A program made the translations under genes and the position numbers. The notes beneath the pieces were generated by a model that saw only the letters and a program-made list of their open reading frames with translations, made no database searches and had not been told where the DNA came from. From contig OX457027.1 in assembly GCA_949752745.1 (NCBI GenBank), positions 54,750,053 through 54,814,052 of the forward strand: DNA of 64,000 nt, given 5' to 3'. Source of the DNA: Protula sp. h YS-2021 (taxonomy: Eukaryota; Annelida; Polychaeta; Sabellida; Serpulidae). Of the stretch, positions 1 through 8,764 are shown piece by piece (the first letter of the stretch is position 1; each line of letters starts with the position of its first letter).

Positions 1-2382
1 GCAAAGAGCAATACCTTTGGTTTCTTCTTTCTCTGCACCCCCGCCACCTTCAGCCACGCCATCTCCCGCGCCCTCACCTGCTTTGCCCCTGCCCTCACTG
101 GCGTTTGACGACGTCGGGCTGCATTTGAGGGTGTTGAGATCGGGAATGCTAGCAATGGGTGTGGTGACAGTGGTCAGGATGGTGGGCGCCGGCTGCAAGG
201 GCATGTCGGGCGGCGCCACCTGTGACGCCATCTCCGTCGCCAGCGCCACCGATCGCTCGTCTTTATATGACGCCACGGTTGACACTGCCACCGAGGCGGA
301 GGCGGAGAGGAACAAGTGGGTGTCCGACAAACCGTGTGGTAGTAAGTCCAAGACCAGACCCTCTCCTTCATCCTCTGCATCCATTGTCACGTCTGCAGCC
401 GGACCAACCATAGCAATATCCGCGCTTTGATGCGAGACGTTGCCATTGACAGGCGTAGACATATTTTCTGTGATTTTATTGGATAACACTTCGCCATTGA
501 CTGCTTCACCATCGTCTGCACCTTTACCACTGCTATCTTCGATACTTCTCAACACAATGTCTGTCTGTTTGGGGCATTCACCTTGACCCAGGCCCGCTTC
601 GGGTTTGCTTCCGGCACTCGGCGACCCCTCTACGGTCATATTGATACTTCTTGTATCGCCTTGAGCCCTTTCACTACATTCCATCAAATTGTTGCCTTTT
701 AGTTCGCTGATTTGCACAGAATCGTGCCTTGTCGTAGCAGTTGTTTGATCAGATGCTTCGCGCTTCCTCTGTTTCTTTTTGTAGAAATTATGAGCTACAA
801 GGGAGCTACTGGTATCACTGTGGACAGGATCAATCATTCTTTTAAATTCTTCTGGGTCAAAGCATCCACCCTTATCCAGTGCAATGGCCTGTTCTGTGAA
901 AGACAGCTGGCTGTTTAAGTTCGCGTATTTATACTCGGTTCGTTCATCACCAATGTGCACAATATTATTGAACTTTGAATAATCCGGCTCTACTTTCATC
1001 TGCCTTGACAGGGAGTAACTAGATGCATCATCCTTAGGTTCCCACGTTTGTTCTGCGTCATAACTCTTAATCGCTGTAAATTCAAAGTCTCCATCTTCCA
1101 AATAACTGCTGCCTGGTTCAATGTCAATGTGGCTTAGTTCATCCAAAAGTTCTTGTGACTGCTTCAGCAACACCTGAGGGTCCATCTCATAGTGTGCGAA
1201 TTCAGCGTCTTCTATAAACGCCAATCTGTTCATATCTTGTTCATATATACTTTCGGCAGCTTTTGCGCTAGTATTTGTACTTATGTCATCGTGTGTATTT
1301 GGTCCAGGTACTACAGTACTTCGTGTATTCAGTTCATGCGCGACATCACTCGTATTTTCGTCCCATTTTGTTTTTGCTTCATGGGAATTTGGACTTGTAT
1401 GTCCACCAGAGCCTTCGTTCGGTTCATGCACAATTGTATTCGTATTTACGCCAGCTTTTTCACTTTTTTCGCACAAGATAATATTAGTATTGATGTCATA
1501 TTCTGAGTATGGTCCATTTGCCGCCGTGTTATTTTTTTTGGCGGATTCTGTGCTCCGGTCATGCACTGCAGTGCACGCATTTTCGTCAGTGTCCCTGCTT
1601 TGCTCATACGGAGTAATGCTTGCCTGTGTGGCATTTTGTACGCTTTGCTCACGAGCATCACTGTTTATATTTTCGTCTGAATTCGCGTTTGGATCATGAA
1701 CAACACTATCCGTACTTTCCCCAGTTTTAATATCTTTGTTTAAAATATTTTGATTTTCTACAGTTTTCATGTTTGTGTCTAAACAGTTTGTTTTTTCGCA
1801 AGTTTTTATGATTGAGTCCAGACTGGCTGTCTCTTCATCAGTGTTTAATCTTTGGTCTACATTGTTTGTTTCTTCGTTGTTCTTTACATCTGAGTCCACA
1901 CTCTTTGTATTTATGCTATATTTTATGTTCGAGCCTGAAGTATTTGTGCTTTCGTCGTATTTTAAGCTTTGCTCGGCTTTGACTAAAAAGCCAGGATTCA
2001 GATCATGCGCTGCAGACACCGGCGGTACCGCCTGCACGCTGCTGCAGCCAGGCTCACTATTTTCTAGAGATTCTGTTACTGATGGGCGCGACAGTTCTGT
2101 CTCATTATCCCGAGCATTTTCTCCAGTGGGTGTGCACACTGTGTTCCCGTGGTCCCCAACGTTATGAGTTCCTGTGACGACTGCCTCGCCTTCACAGACC
2201 ACTCCAATTTCATTGGATGAAGCAGCGGCACCCTGGCTTCCCGGCTGCTCAATTCCCATACGCTGATCGCTCGACTCTGCTTCTGTTTCGGGCGTTTCCG
2301 GGCGCTCTCGCTCTCTGTCCACATACACACCACCTGAGATGTCGTTACTTTCGATACCAAGCGCTGCATTAGTATCGTCCAT
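1..2382 (-). CDS. Large partial 5' coding exon of an acidic, disordered protein of unknown function
   Basis: Reading the minus strand codon by codon from ATG at 2382 down to position 1 gives 794 codons with no stop; the frame is still open at the window edge, so the protein is longer. An in-frame TGA lies about ten codons upstream of this ATG, the context is AACATGG, and a TTTCAG six bases before the ATG suggests a splice acceptor. The product is rich in Asn, Ser, Thr, Glu and Asp. Residues about 124-355 carry a loose repeated HDxN/HExN motif (near 124, 227, 317 and 347) with nearby DEN tripeptides. A basic cluster KKKQRKR at about 535-541 looks like a nuclear localisation signal. Beyond about 650 it becomes Ala/Pro/Ser/Val rich and ends Gly/Glu rich. 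There is no signal peptide, membrane segment or recognisable domain. I do not recognise the family; a nuclear scaffold-like role is only a guess from the basic cluster and disorder. Confidence 0.85.
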   Translation of the reverse strand, partial: MDDTNAALGIESNDISGGVYVDRERERPETPETEAESSDQRMGIEQPGSQGAAASSNEIGVVCEGEAVVTGTHNVGDHGNTVCTPTGENARDNETELSRPSVTESLENSEPGCSSVQAVPPVSAAHDLNPGFLVKAEQSLKYDESTNTSGSNIKYSINTKSVDSDVKNNEETNNVDQRLNTDEETASLDSIIKTCEKTNCLDTNMKTVENQNILNKDIKTGESTDSVVHDPNANSDENINSDAREQSVQNATQASITPYEQSRDTDENACTAVHDRSTESAKKNNTAANGPYSEYDINTNIILCEKSEKAGVNTNTIVHEPNEGSGGHTSPNSHEAKTKWDENTSDVAHELNTRSTVVPGPNTHDDISTNTSAKAAESIYEQDMNRLAFIEDAEFAHYEMDPQVLLKQSQELLDELSHIDIEPGSSYLEDGDFEFTAIKSYDAEQTWEPKDDASSYSLSRQMKVEPDYSKFNNIVHIGDERTEYKYANLNSQLSFTEQAIALDKGGCFDPEEFKRMIDPVHSDTSSSLVAHNFYKKKQRKREASDQTTATTRHDSVQISELKGNNLMECSERAQGDTRSINMTVEGSPSAGSKPEAGLGQGECPKQTDIVLRSIEDSSGKGADDGEAVNGEVLSNKITENMSTPVNGNVSHQSADIAMVGPAADVTMDAEDEGEGLVLDLLPHGLSDTHLFLSASASVAVSTVASYKDERSVALATEMASQVAPPDMPLQPAPTILTTVTTPIASIPDLNTLKCSPTSSNASEGRGKAGEGAGDGVAEGGGGAEKEETKGIALC

Positions 2383-2420
2383 GTTGATCTGAAATTTTGT
2401 GTAAATTCAAAACGTATGAG
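2383..2420 (-). other. Candidate splice acceptor before the gene 1 start codon
   Basis: On the minus strand the bases before the ATG read TTTCAG followed by ATCAACATGG, so a 3' splice site would place the exon start at 2388. The upstream minus-strand sequence is moderately pyrimidine rich. If used, the 5' untranslated leader is completed by an exon further right that I could not identify. If not used, the exon simply extends further upstream. Confidence 0.5.
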
Positions 2421-2611
2421 TTGCATTTCCAGGAGACAGTGTATTTAGCAAATATATTAATTGTCTACAAAACTAAATCCCAAACAAATTCAGGAACCTT
2501 GAGAGTAACTGGATTTTTATGAATTTCTTACGTTTTTAGGTTATACAGCAAATTTTACACTTACTCCAAATATATCAAAAAGGGAATACGAAATCCCTAA
2601 TTGAATCAGAG

Positions 2612-2700
2612 GTGCGGTACCAAGAGACCGCGGTCACTCATCCCCCTAGCTACTGAACACGCCTAAGGCTGCTTAACTTCGCTGTACTTTCTGAACCAGC
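2612..2700 (-). repeat. 5S-rRNA-like segment (pseudogene or SINE part)
   Basis: On the minus strand this stretch contains GAAGTTAAGCAG, then a GTTCAGTAGCTAGG block, then GATGAGTGACCGC. These appear in the same order and with similar spacing in the 3' half of 5S rRNA (GAAGCTAAGCAG, GTTAGTACTTGG, GATGGGTGACCGC). The 5' half of 5S is not recognisable. A short T run (TTTTT on the minus strand at about 2577-2581) follows, as at an RNA polymerase III terminator. It lies downstream, in minus orientation, of a tRNA-headed SINE-like body, so it may be the tail of a composite element. Confidence 0.4.
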
Positions 2701-2769
2701 CATTATAGGTTGAGACAATAGCGAGGGTCAACATTGGCGGCACCGTGACGATGTACCGTGACACTGGAG

Positions 2770-3105
2770 ACCATTTGCAAGAAGTCACAAGAATGTCCGT
2801 GGACATTGTGCCCAGCTATAAAAGCGAAGACGCGGCAACAGCGAAAGAAGTAACCTACCAATTTTGTCACAATTTAATTTAGTAGAAGACCTCATCGGCA
2901 ATGCTGCTTTCAATAGCAATCGGTCTAGGTCCGTGGGACGAACAGCACTGTTTCTGGTTTTTGCAAAAAAAAGAAAAGAAACAGTTTTTATACATCAGTT
3001 TTTTTCAGATAATTCTGCTCAAGCCTGAGTGGGGACCGAACTCACGACCTCTCGCTTTGCAACGACAAGTCTAACAACTGGACTTACTCGGCCCCCACGC
3101 TTATG
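2770..3105 (-). mobile_element. tRNA-derived SINE-like element, diverged copy
   Basis: The minus strand from about 3099 to 3024 looks like a tRNA: a D-arm-like AGTC...GACT stem, an anticodon-loop-like region around TTGCAAAG, and a T arm with GTGAGTTCGGTCCCCAC (B-box-like GTTCGGTCC). After it, a body with TGCTGTTCGT, AGCAG..TTGCC and AATTGTGACAAAATT, then a palindromic AATGTCC..GGACATT motif, recurs in the same order on the plus strand at about 63070-63220. Two diverged copies with the same block order support an interspersed Pol III element rather than a functional tRNA gene. Confidence 0.55.
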
Positions 3106-3840
3106 AAAAAGTACCAGCATTTTTCTGCAATTCGACTGTTTCTGACCAATAATTGGTCAAACACTATGCAAGCCTGGTGCAGAAATTTGAGGGTTACATT
3201 CGTGTAACAATTCAACGCATTTGGGATGTTTTTATAGGAAGAGTAGACTATTTGTGTTTTCTTAAATATGAGCAATAGTTCTGCAAATTATGGTCAAATC
3301 GCCAAAATAATACTTGTTCAAACTACATTCAATCAACAATTTATTTTTCACTAAATCCTAAGAAGATGTCTTTGCGCTTTTAAGGTTTTCGATCAATATT
3401 TTCGAAAATATCTAGCGATTGAACAAAAAAATCCCCCGTTGTTTATTTATGCTCCCTGCCTTCAATTAAAATTTCAAGGATATTTCCATACCCGGGATAA
3501 AATACATTTGCAACAAAAATTGGATTTTAGTAAACATTTATTGCTAATATTTGGCGATTCACCAAACAGTAACGGTAACGTTAGACTACATTTTTATGAC
3601 AGTAAAGTCGCCCAACTAATTGAAAGTTATAAGACGGTAAAATTATATAACTAGCGTTTCTTGAGATTTAAATAAGAATTGTGTTTTTTTTTTCGCCAGT
3701 ATTTCCGCCATTTTTTTTTCAGAATGATGAAAAAAAGCAATGAGCACCAAAATTTAACTAAAATTTCAACACTTAAAATTTGCTCAAAATTTCAAGGCAA
3801 TAAGACTATTTTGCTGGAGTCATGATTTTACGAAAAACCG
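3106..3840. repeat. AT-rich non-coding stretch with degenerate 'ggcgatt...ccaaa' repeats
   Basis: No gene is visible. From about 3400 the sequence shows worn copies of a unit containing a Gln/Lys-codon-free AT-rich tract, 'ttggcgattcaccaaa' and 'aaaatttcaa'. The same family recurs at 4690-5500, 6450-6720 and 17380-19750. Confidence 0.5.
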
Positions 3841-3844
3841 TTTT

Positions 3845-4680
3845 ATCGCCGGCTGAGATATGTACACACATAAGATTTTAACATAATGATGTCATACGCC
3901 TTTCTTAATTTCGCTACACCCGTCAAAATTAATAGAACTGTCCGACTTACCCAAGAAACACCTACACAAAATTTGAGATCAATAAGACTTTCCGTTATCG
4001 AGATATTTCGTACGCAAGATCTTGTGCAAATTATATGTATATTTCACATGATGACGACAAAATTTGACGGAATCTTTCTGACTTACCAAACAAAAACACA
4101 CCAAGTTTCAACTTTTCCCGATATTCAGTGGCTGAGAAATTTTACATAAAAGATTTTAACACCTCCATACGCCTTTCTTAATTTCGCTATATCCGTCAAA
4201 ACCTGAGAGAACCGTCCGACTGACCCAAGAAACAGCTAGACAAAATTTGACGTCGATACGACTTTCCGTTACCGAGACATTTTGCACACAAGATCTTGTT
4301 AAAAAATATACACATATTTTACATCATGACGCCATACGCCGCATTTGACAGAATCTTTCGGGCCCACCAAACAGCGATGCCTCTAAGACAGAACTTTCTC
4401 CGATGTTCAGCGACTGAGAAATTTCGCACACACGATTTTTACATAATGACGTTACACGGCTTCCATAATAATGTAATGTGCGTCGAAAGTTTACAGAACC
4501 GTCCGACCTACCCAAGAAATGAACAGATCAAGTTTGACGTCGATCCGACTTTTCGTTCTCGAGATATCTCGCCACAAAATTCTGTTCACAGTAAGACTGA
4601 CACGCACACACACATACACACACAGAACGTACAAACATTGTATGTCTCCTTTTGGACGGGAAGACACAAAAACAGTTAAA
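3845..4680. repeat. Degenerate tandem array, alternating unit types
   Basis: Blocks containing 'catacgcctttcttaatttc' followed by 'cgtccgactnacccaagaaa' recur at about 3890, 4165 and, more diverged, 4450. They alternate with blocks containing 'gaatctttc', 'caccaaac' and 'gactgagaaattt'. The pair period is roughly 280 bp. The array ends at about 4600-4625 in a CA microsatellite. Open frames inside it follow the repeat and are not genes. Confidence 0.6.
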
Positions 4681-5500
4681 GCCAGGTAAATACCAGTGCT
4701 AGCTACCTTTACCTAAAATTTGAGTAAGGCCATTTCTCAGGTGTGAGTTAAGATTTTAGTCAGTTCTTTCTGTTTTTTGGCAATATTTCCCGCAAATTTT
4801 TGTCAATCACAAGACAAAGAATTTCGAGGTGAGTAGTAATGCCTGATGCCTTTACTTAACAGTCCAAGACAATGAAGGTATTTTCCTGGCGGTAGTTAAG
4901 ATTTCACTGAAACGTTTCTTGGGTTTTCGCCAATATTCCCTCCAAATTTCGGGGAATCACCAAAATATAGCCACGTAGGTACAATATTTTAAAACGAAAA
5001 GATTATATAACTAGTCTTACTTGTTTACTGAAATTTTGAAATGGTTTTTGGTTTCGCCGAAATTTCCTCCAATTTTTACCAATCACCAAAAACAAATACT
5101 GTCCAGGTATGTAGTAAATCATGCCACCTTTACTTAACATTTCAAAACGCTATTTTCCTGGAGTTCGTTAAAATTTTACTGAAAATGTGTAGTTTTTCGC
5201 CAACATTACTTGCAATTTTTTGGTCAATCACAAAACAAATAACAGCCCGTTAGGTAGTAAAGCCTGCTACCTGTACTTAAAATTTCAAGGTAGTAGGACT
5301 ATTTTCCTGGAGTGAGTTAAGATTTTTCTGAAAATTTTTATGGTTTTTCAGCAAAATTTTAGCCATTTTTTTTACCAATCACCAAAGTAGCAGCCAAGGA
5401 GGTAGTAATGCCTGCTACCTTTAAAATTAAAAGGAGGTAGTAATGCCTGCTACCTTTAAAATTAAAATTGCAAGACTATTTTCCTGGAGTTTTTTTTTCG
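4681..5500. repeat. Degenerate tandem array of about 150-170 bp units
   Basis: Repeated phrases include 'taggtagtaatgcctgctacc', 'aaaatttcaag', 'ctattttcctgg', 'agttaagatttt' and 'ttcgccaatatttcc'. Each returns several times with spacing around 150-170 bp. A short exact duplication of 'aggaggtagtaatgcctgc' occurs at about 5397 and 5431. No coding potential is seen. Confidence 0.55.
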
Positions 5501-5506
5501 CCAATA

Positions 5507-6028
5507 CAGTGAAACTCCGGATATGGACACCCCTTTATTATGGACACCCCTGAATTATGGACAACATTTTTCAGTCTGTTTTAATACGCAATAGAGTTCC
5601 TTTATATCTAGACCCCTCTATTGTGGACACCCCTCTTTTCAGAATTAGGGACACTCTTTTTATCCCGTAAGTACGGTTACACATTTAAAACAACCCCTCT
5701 ATTGTGGACTGTCAAAGTGCTGTCCATATTTCGTGCGTTATCAACTCCTATCAGCTTGTTACCCGGCAGTGTTTGGTTTTTTTTCCTATTGTTATCTGTG
5801 GGTATTGAGTACATTACTGAAAAGAAAACAGAACGAATTAAGTTTCGCTGTCTAATAAAGTTAAAATAATCAAAGCTAGTGATGGAAAAGGTGTGAGAAA
5901 AAACCCAAAGATTTTAGTATTAGTTGTCAGATAGAACTCAAATTAACAGCACCTCGAAATTAAAGATACCCCGCCTTTAAGGAAAAATTATTCAGTCACT
6001 TTTTGTCCCTAATAGCGGGGTTTCACTG
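5507..6028. mobile_element. pogo/Tigger-like MITE with TA target duplication
   Basis: The left end reads CAGTGAAACTCCGGATATGG and the right end reads AATAGCGGGGTTTCACTG, so the termini are inverted repeats beginning CAGTGAAACyCCG. Both ends are flanked by TA (5505-5506 and 6029-6030), the target duplication of the Tc1/mariner-pogo superfamily. The 522-bp interior has several 'tggacacccct' repeats and no transposase frame, so it is non-autonomous. Confidence 0.75.
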
Positions 6029-6029
6029 T

Positions 6030-6360
6030 ATTTCTACCAATTTTTGCAGAGATGCAAAGCCCTCAGCCATGGGTAACATACTCGAAAAAAGAAACAGTAA
6101 AACTGGAGGGGACCAATCAGTGCAATGAAACCTATGATAAAAATGTATTAAGTACTTGAAGCACCTGAAATAGGATGGTAGTACTTTTAGATAAAAAAAA
6201 AAACATTCACCATAAGACACTGTCCTTTTCAAAGTCCAACTGAGCCACTGTCCTTAGGTGGATATGGCTCATATACAATATCGAGCTTTATTAGTCCATA
6301 TACTAGCTATATCTCAAATATCTTAGCAATTGCGAAAGAATTGTAGGCTAGAGAGTGTTC
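6030..6360. other. Non-coding intergenic DNA
   Basis: AT-rich sequence without recognisable gene, splice-consistent exon or clear repeat end. It probably belongs to the body of the minus-oriented hairpin-capped repeat that begins at 6447. Confidence 0.4.
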
Positions 6361-6447
6361 ACAAGCCAAATGTTAACGGACGGACAGACGGACGGACACG
6401 GTCATAGCAATAGCCCTTTGCCATTTTGTGCCTGAGGGCTAAAAAAT
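6360..6447 (-). repeat. Hairpin cap plus GTCC-type microsatellite of a capped repeat (minus orientation)
   Basis: On the minus strand the sequence starts TAGCCCTCAGGCAC, passes a short loop and returns as GCAAAGGGCTATTGC, then runs into GTCCGTCCGTCTGTCCGTCC. The same order (AGCCC stem, return stem, TCCG microsatellite) is seen at 34424, 35183 and 59078. This matches the general form of Helentron-associated interspersed repeats. Confidence 0.6.
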
Positions 6448-7440
6448 TAATACCAAGGTGTACATTTATGCACCCTACCTTCCACCAAAATTTTTTAACG
6501 TTTCCATGAAAACCCAGGAGGATATACATTTTAAAGAAAATTGATTTTGGGCCAATATTTCTGCCAATTTTTGGCGATTTGCCGGGAAAAAGAAAACAAA
6601 CAGCCAGGTGAGTGCTTATGTCTGCTACCATCAACTAAAATTTCAAGACATTTAGGCAGAAAAAAACCTACGAGAAGACGGGATTTTTCAACTTAAGAAG
6701 CTGGTGATACCAAGATTACTTAAGTTTGGCAGATAAAAAAGTACGATGTTTCTTTTTTTTAGGAAAAAAAACCCTTCTGAATCCAGCTGAAAAATAGAGG
6801 AAGGGATGAAAATTGGCTAGAAACTGTAATATTACAGACTAGGGTGGGATATAACAGGATTTCAAGATTAAAATGGTTTAGTAAACTAAACAGCCAGCTT
6901 TTCAATTTTCGATACTTTTCCTTTAAAATTGGCCTTATAGTATATACTCGTGGGCGTTTATGACGTGTTCCTCTGAAACGACTTGTAGAGAAAAACAAGA
7001 CCAAAGCGGCGATACCAAGTGCCGTCAGAGTAAAGACCCGAACTGGCACCGTGATTCTATCAAAATACGGCCTAAACAACGTTACACAAAAGGGATCTCG
7101 GTTAACTTGACCTTTTCCTTCAAGGTCAACACCCGGAAGTTGATCATTCTGATTCACTTAAAAATATTTTGGCGCAAATTTGGCGAACTTTGCAATTGAA
7201 AATCAAAATCAAAAATCGAAACTGGTACTTTTTTCACCCAAACTGCCTCCATGCAAAATTTCCAGCAAATTTAACGAAATTTGTAAGAGGTGTAGGTTTT
7301 TTTTTGCAAAGGTAGTGATCATTTCGCCAAACTGGAGAAATTGTCAAATTGCGAAAATAAAATAGTGGCATTTGACCCGCTAAGTGGGCCATATTTCCAC
7401 AACATTTTCCTGCGTTCTGATGAAAACTGAAAGGGGAGTA
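6448..7440. other. Intergenic, degenerate repeats, no gene
   Basis: From 6450 to about 6720 the 'ggcgatttgccgg...aaaatttcaagacatt' repeat family recurs. From 6740 to 7440 there is no recognisable coding sequence; short open frames show no family features. Confidence 0.45.
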
Positions 7441-7444
7441 ACAA

Positions 7445-7520
7445 TAAACAAAAGTTTACAGACGGACAGGCCGACGAACGAACGGACAGACGACAGAGAT
7501 CATACACGATGGGTATAGCC
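7445..7520 (-). repeat. Hairpin-capped repeat, part interrupted by the BEL insertion
   Basis: Removing the retrotransposon joins 7520 to 15737. On the minus strand the rejoined site begins TTTTTAGCCTAAGAGGCC, continues through GGCCACATGGGCTATACC, and is followed by a degraded TCCG/TTCG microsatellite (7450-7500). The BEL element therefore landed inside the cap of a pre-existing capped repeat. Confidence 0.6.
7516..7520. other. Target-site duplication TAGCC, left copy
   Basis: TAGCC directly precedes the left LTR and recurs directly after the right LTR at 15732-15736. Five base pairs is typical for BEL/Pao. Confidence 0.9.
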
Positions 7521-8595
7521 TGTAAGGAATTGTGGTGACGAAAATTTAAACATCTATTACGCGCTACAGTTTATTCCATAAAACAGCATAAATCAGCGTG
7601 GAACAATGTCAGAGCTGTGAATATAGCGTTTACTACAGCGGTTATAGCAGATATAGCGGTTTTAGCGTGTATAGCGTGTATAGCGAGTATACCGAGTATA
7701 GCGAGTATAGCGAGTATAGCGAGTATAGCGGTAATCTACAACACAAGACAAATTAGGGTAATGAGAATAAAATTCGACAACTGAATCGACAAACCCACAG
7801 AGAAATTTATCAATGAAATTCAACATAAACGATGACTAAAATTAAAACCCAACTTCATCAAACAGTAGATCACCATAATAATCAATTCACTCTAATTATC
7901 CTTAATTGACTATTAAACTGATAACACTTAAATCGATTTAACGAATAAATATCAACTAAAAATGTTCAAACAATAAAGCTTACCGAATGTTGGTGTTTTC
8001 TCCACCCCAATCCTTAATTCATGCAAGTTTCTTTTTTCTAAATTCCATTTTAACGTCATGAAACAAAGGCGGAAAGTGAGACAGGAATGCCAAAACTCAT
8101 CTTTTAACCAAACGCAATTTTTTCCTATACTTCCTCGGAATGATGATGATAAAACTGCTTCCGTAAGAAAAAGGTATGCATATTTTTTACTTATTAGGGA
8201 AAGCGCAATAATTTGGCTGGACACAAAAATGTGAAGCGCTATTCCCCTGGACGGCGGACCTCTGGATAGCAACATTCCAGCGGAATCGCCGGCACACACA
8301 CAAATAAGGAAATGTTGACATACACAAGTACAAGTTTTTATACCTAGATGGCACCAGATTGACTCTACATGCCAGTATTCTATGTAACCAGTTTATATGT
8401 AGCCATGGCAACCGATATAATACTTCAACAGACATGAAAAATCCATGGGAACTATTTTCACATAACTCACACTGTTACCATAACAACCGAATATCTGGAC
8501 ACGCATTCAGGCGAGCAAAACGCATCTATCACCTGAACGCATTTTTTGTGCTATGTAAATAAACAGAGTCGAGAGAGGACAAGCAGACCCTTACA
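7521..8595 (-). repeat. 3' LTR of the BEL/Pao element
   Basis: Starts TGTAAGGAATTG and ends GACCCTTACA in plus orientation; nearly identical to 14659-15731. A minus-strand AATAAA at 7570-7575, about 50 bp from the outer end, could serve as the polyadenylation signal. A run of about seven copies of a 10-bp motif related to TATAGCGAGT lies at about 7660-7735. Confidence 0.95.
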
Positions 8596-8603
8596 CTCCC
8601 CCC
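8596..8603 (-). promoter_or_regulatory. Polypurine tract
   Basis: The minus strand reads GGGGGGAG immediately before the 3' LTR, the expected site for plus-strand DNA priming during reverse transcription. Confidence 0.8.
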
Positions 8604-8622
8604 GATGATCGGACCGATCATC
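8604..8622. other. 19-bp perfect inverted repeat next to the polypurine tract
   Basis: GATGATCGG and its exact reverse complement CCGATCATC are separated by one base. It sits between the purine tract and the untranslated end of the element, so it may be structural in the transcript; this role is inference. Confidence 0.7.
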
Positions 8623-8764
8623 AACTTAGATCTGCTTTCCGATCTCCGACTTACAATTATCAACGACACACTAGTGACAATAACCGAAATACACGCGAAT
8701 GACACTAAAAGGTATGCAGAGGATATTATATGTACAAGGGGGGCTAGTCAAATTACAAAGCTCT

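Noticed and set aside
17..2167. Plus-strand and off-frame frames over the left edge (for example 17-430, 1283-1699, 1769-2167)
   Set aside because: They overlap the uninterrupted minus-strand frame that explains the whole interval.
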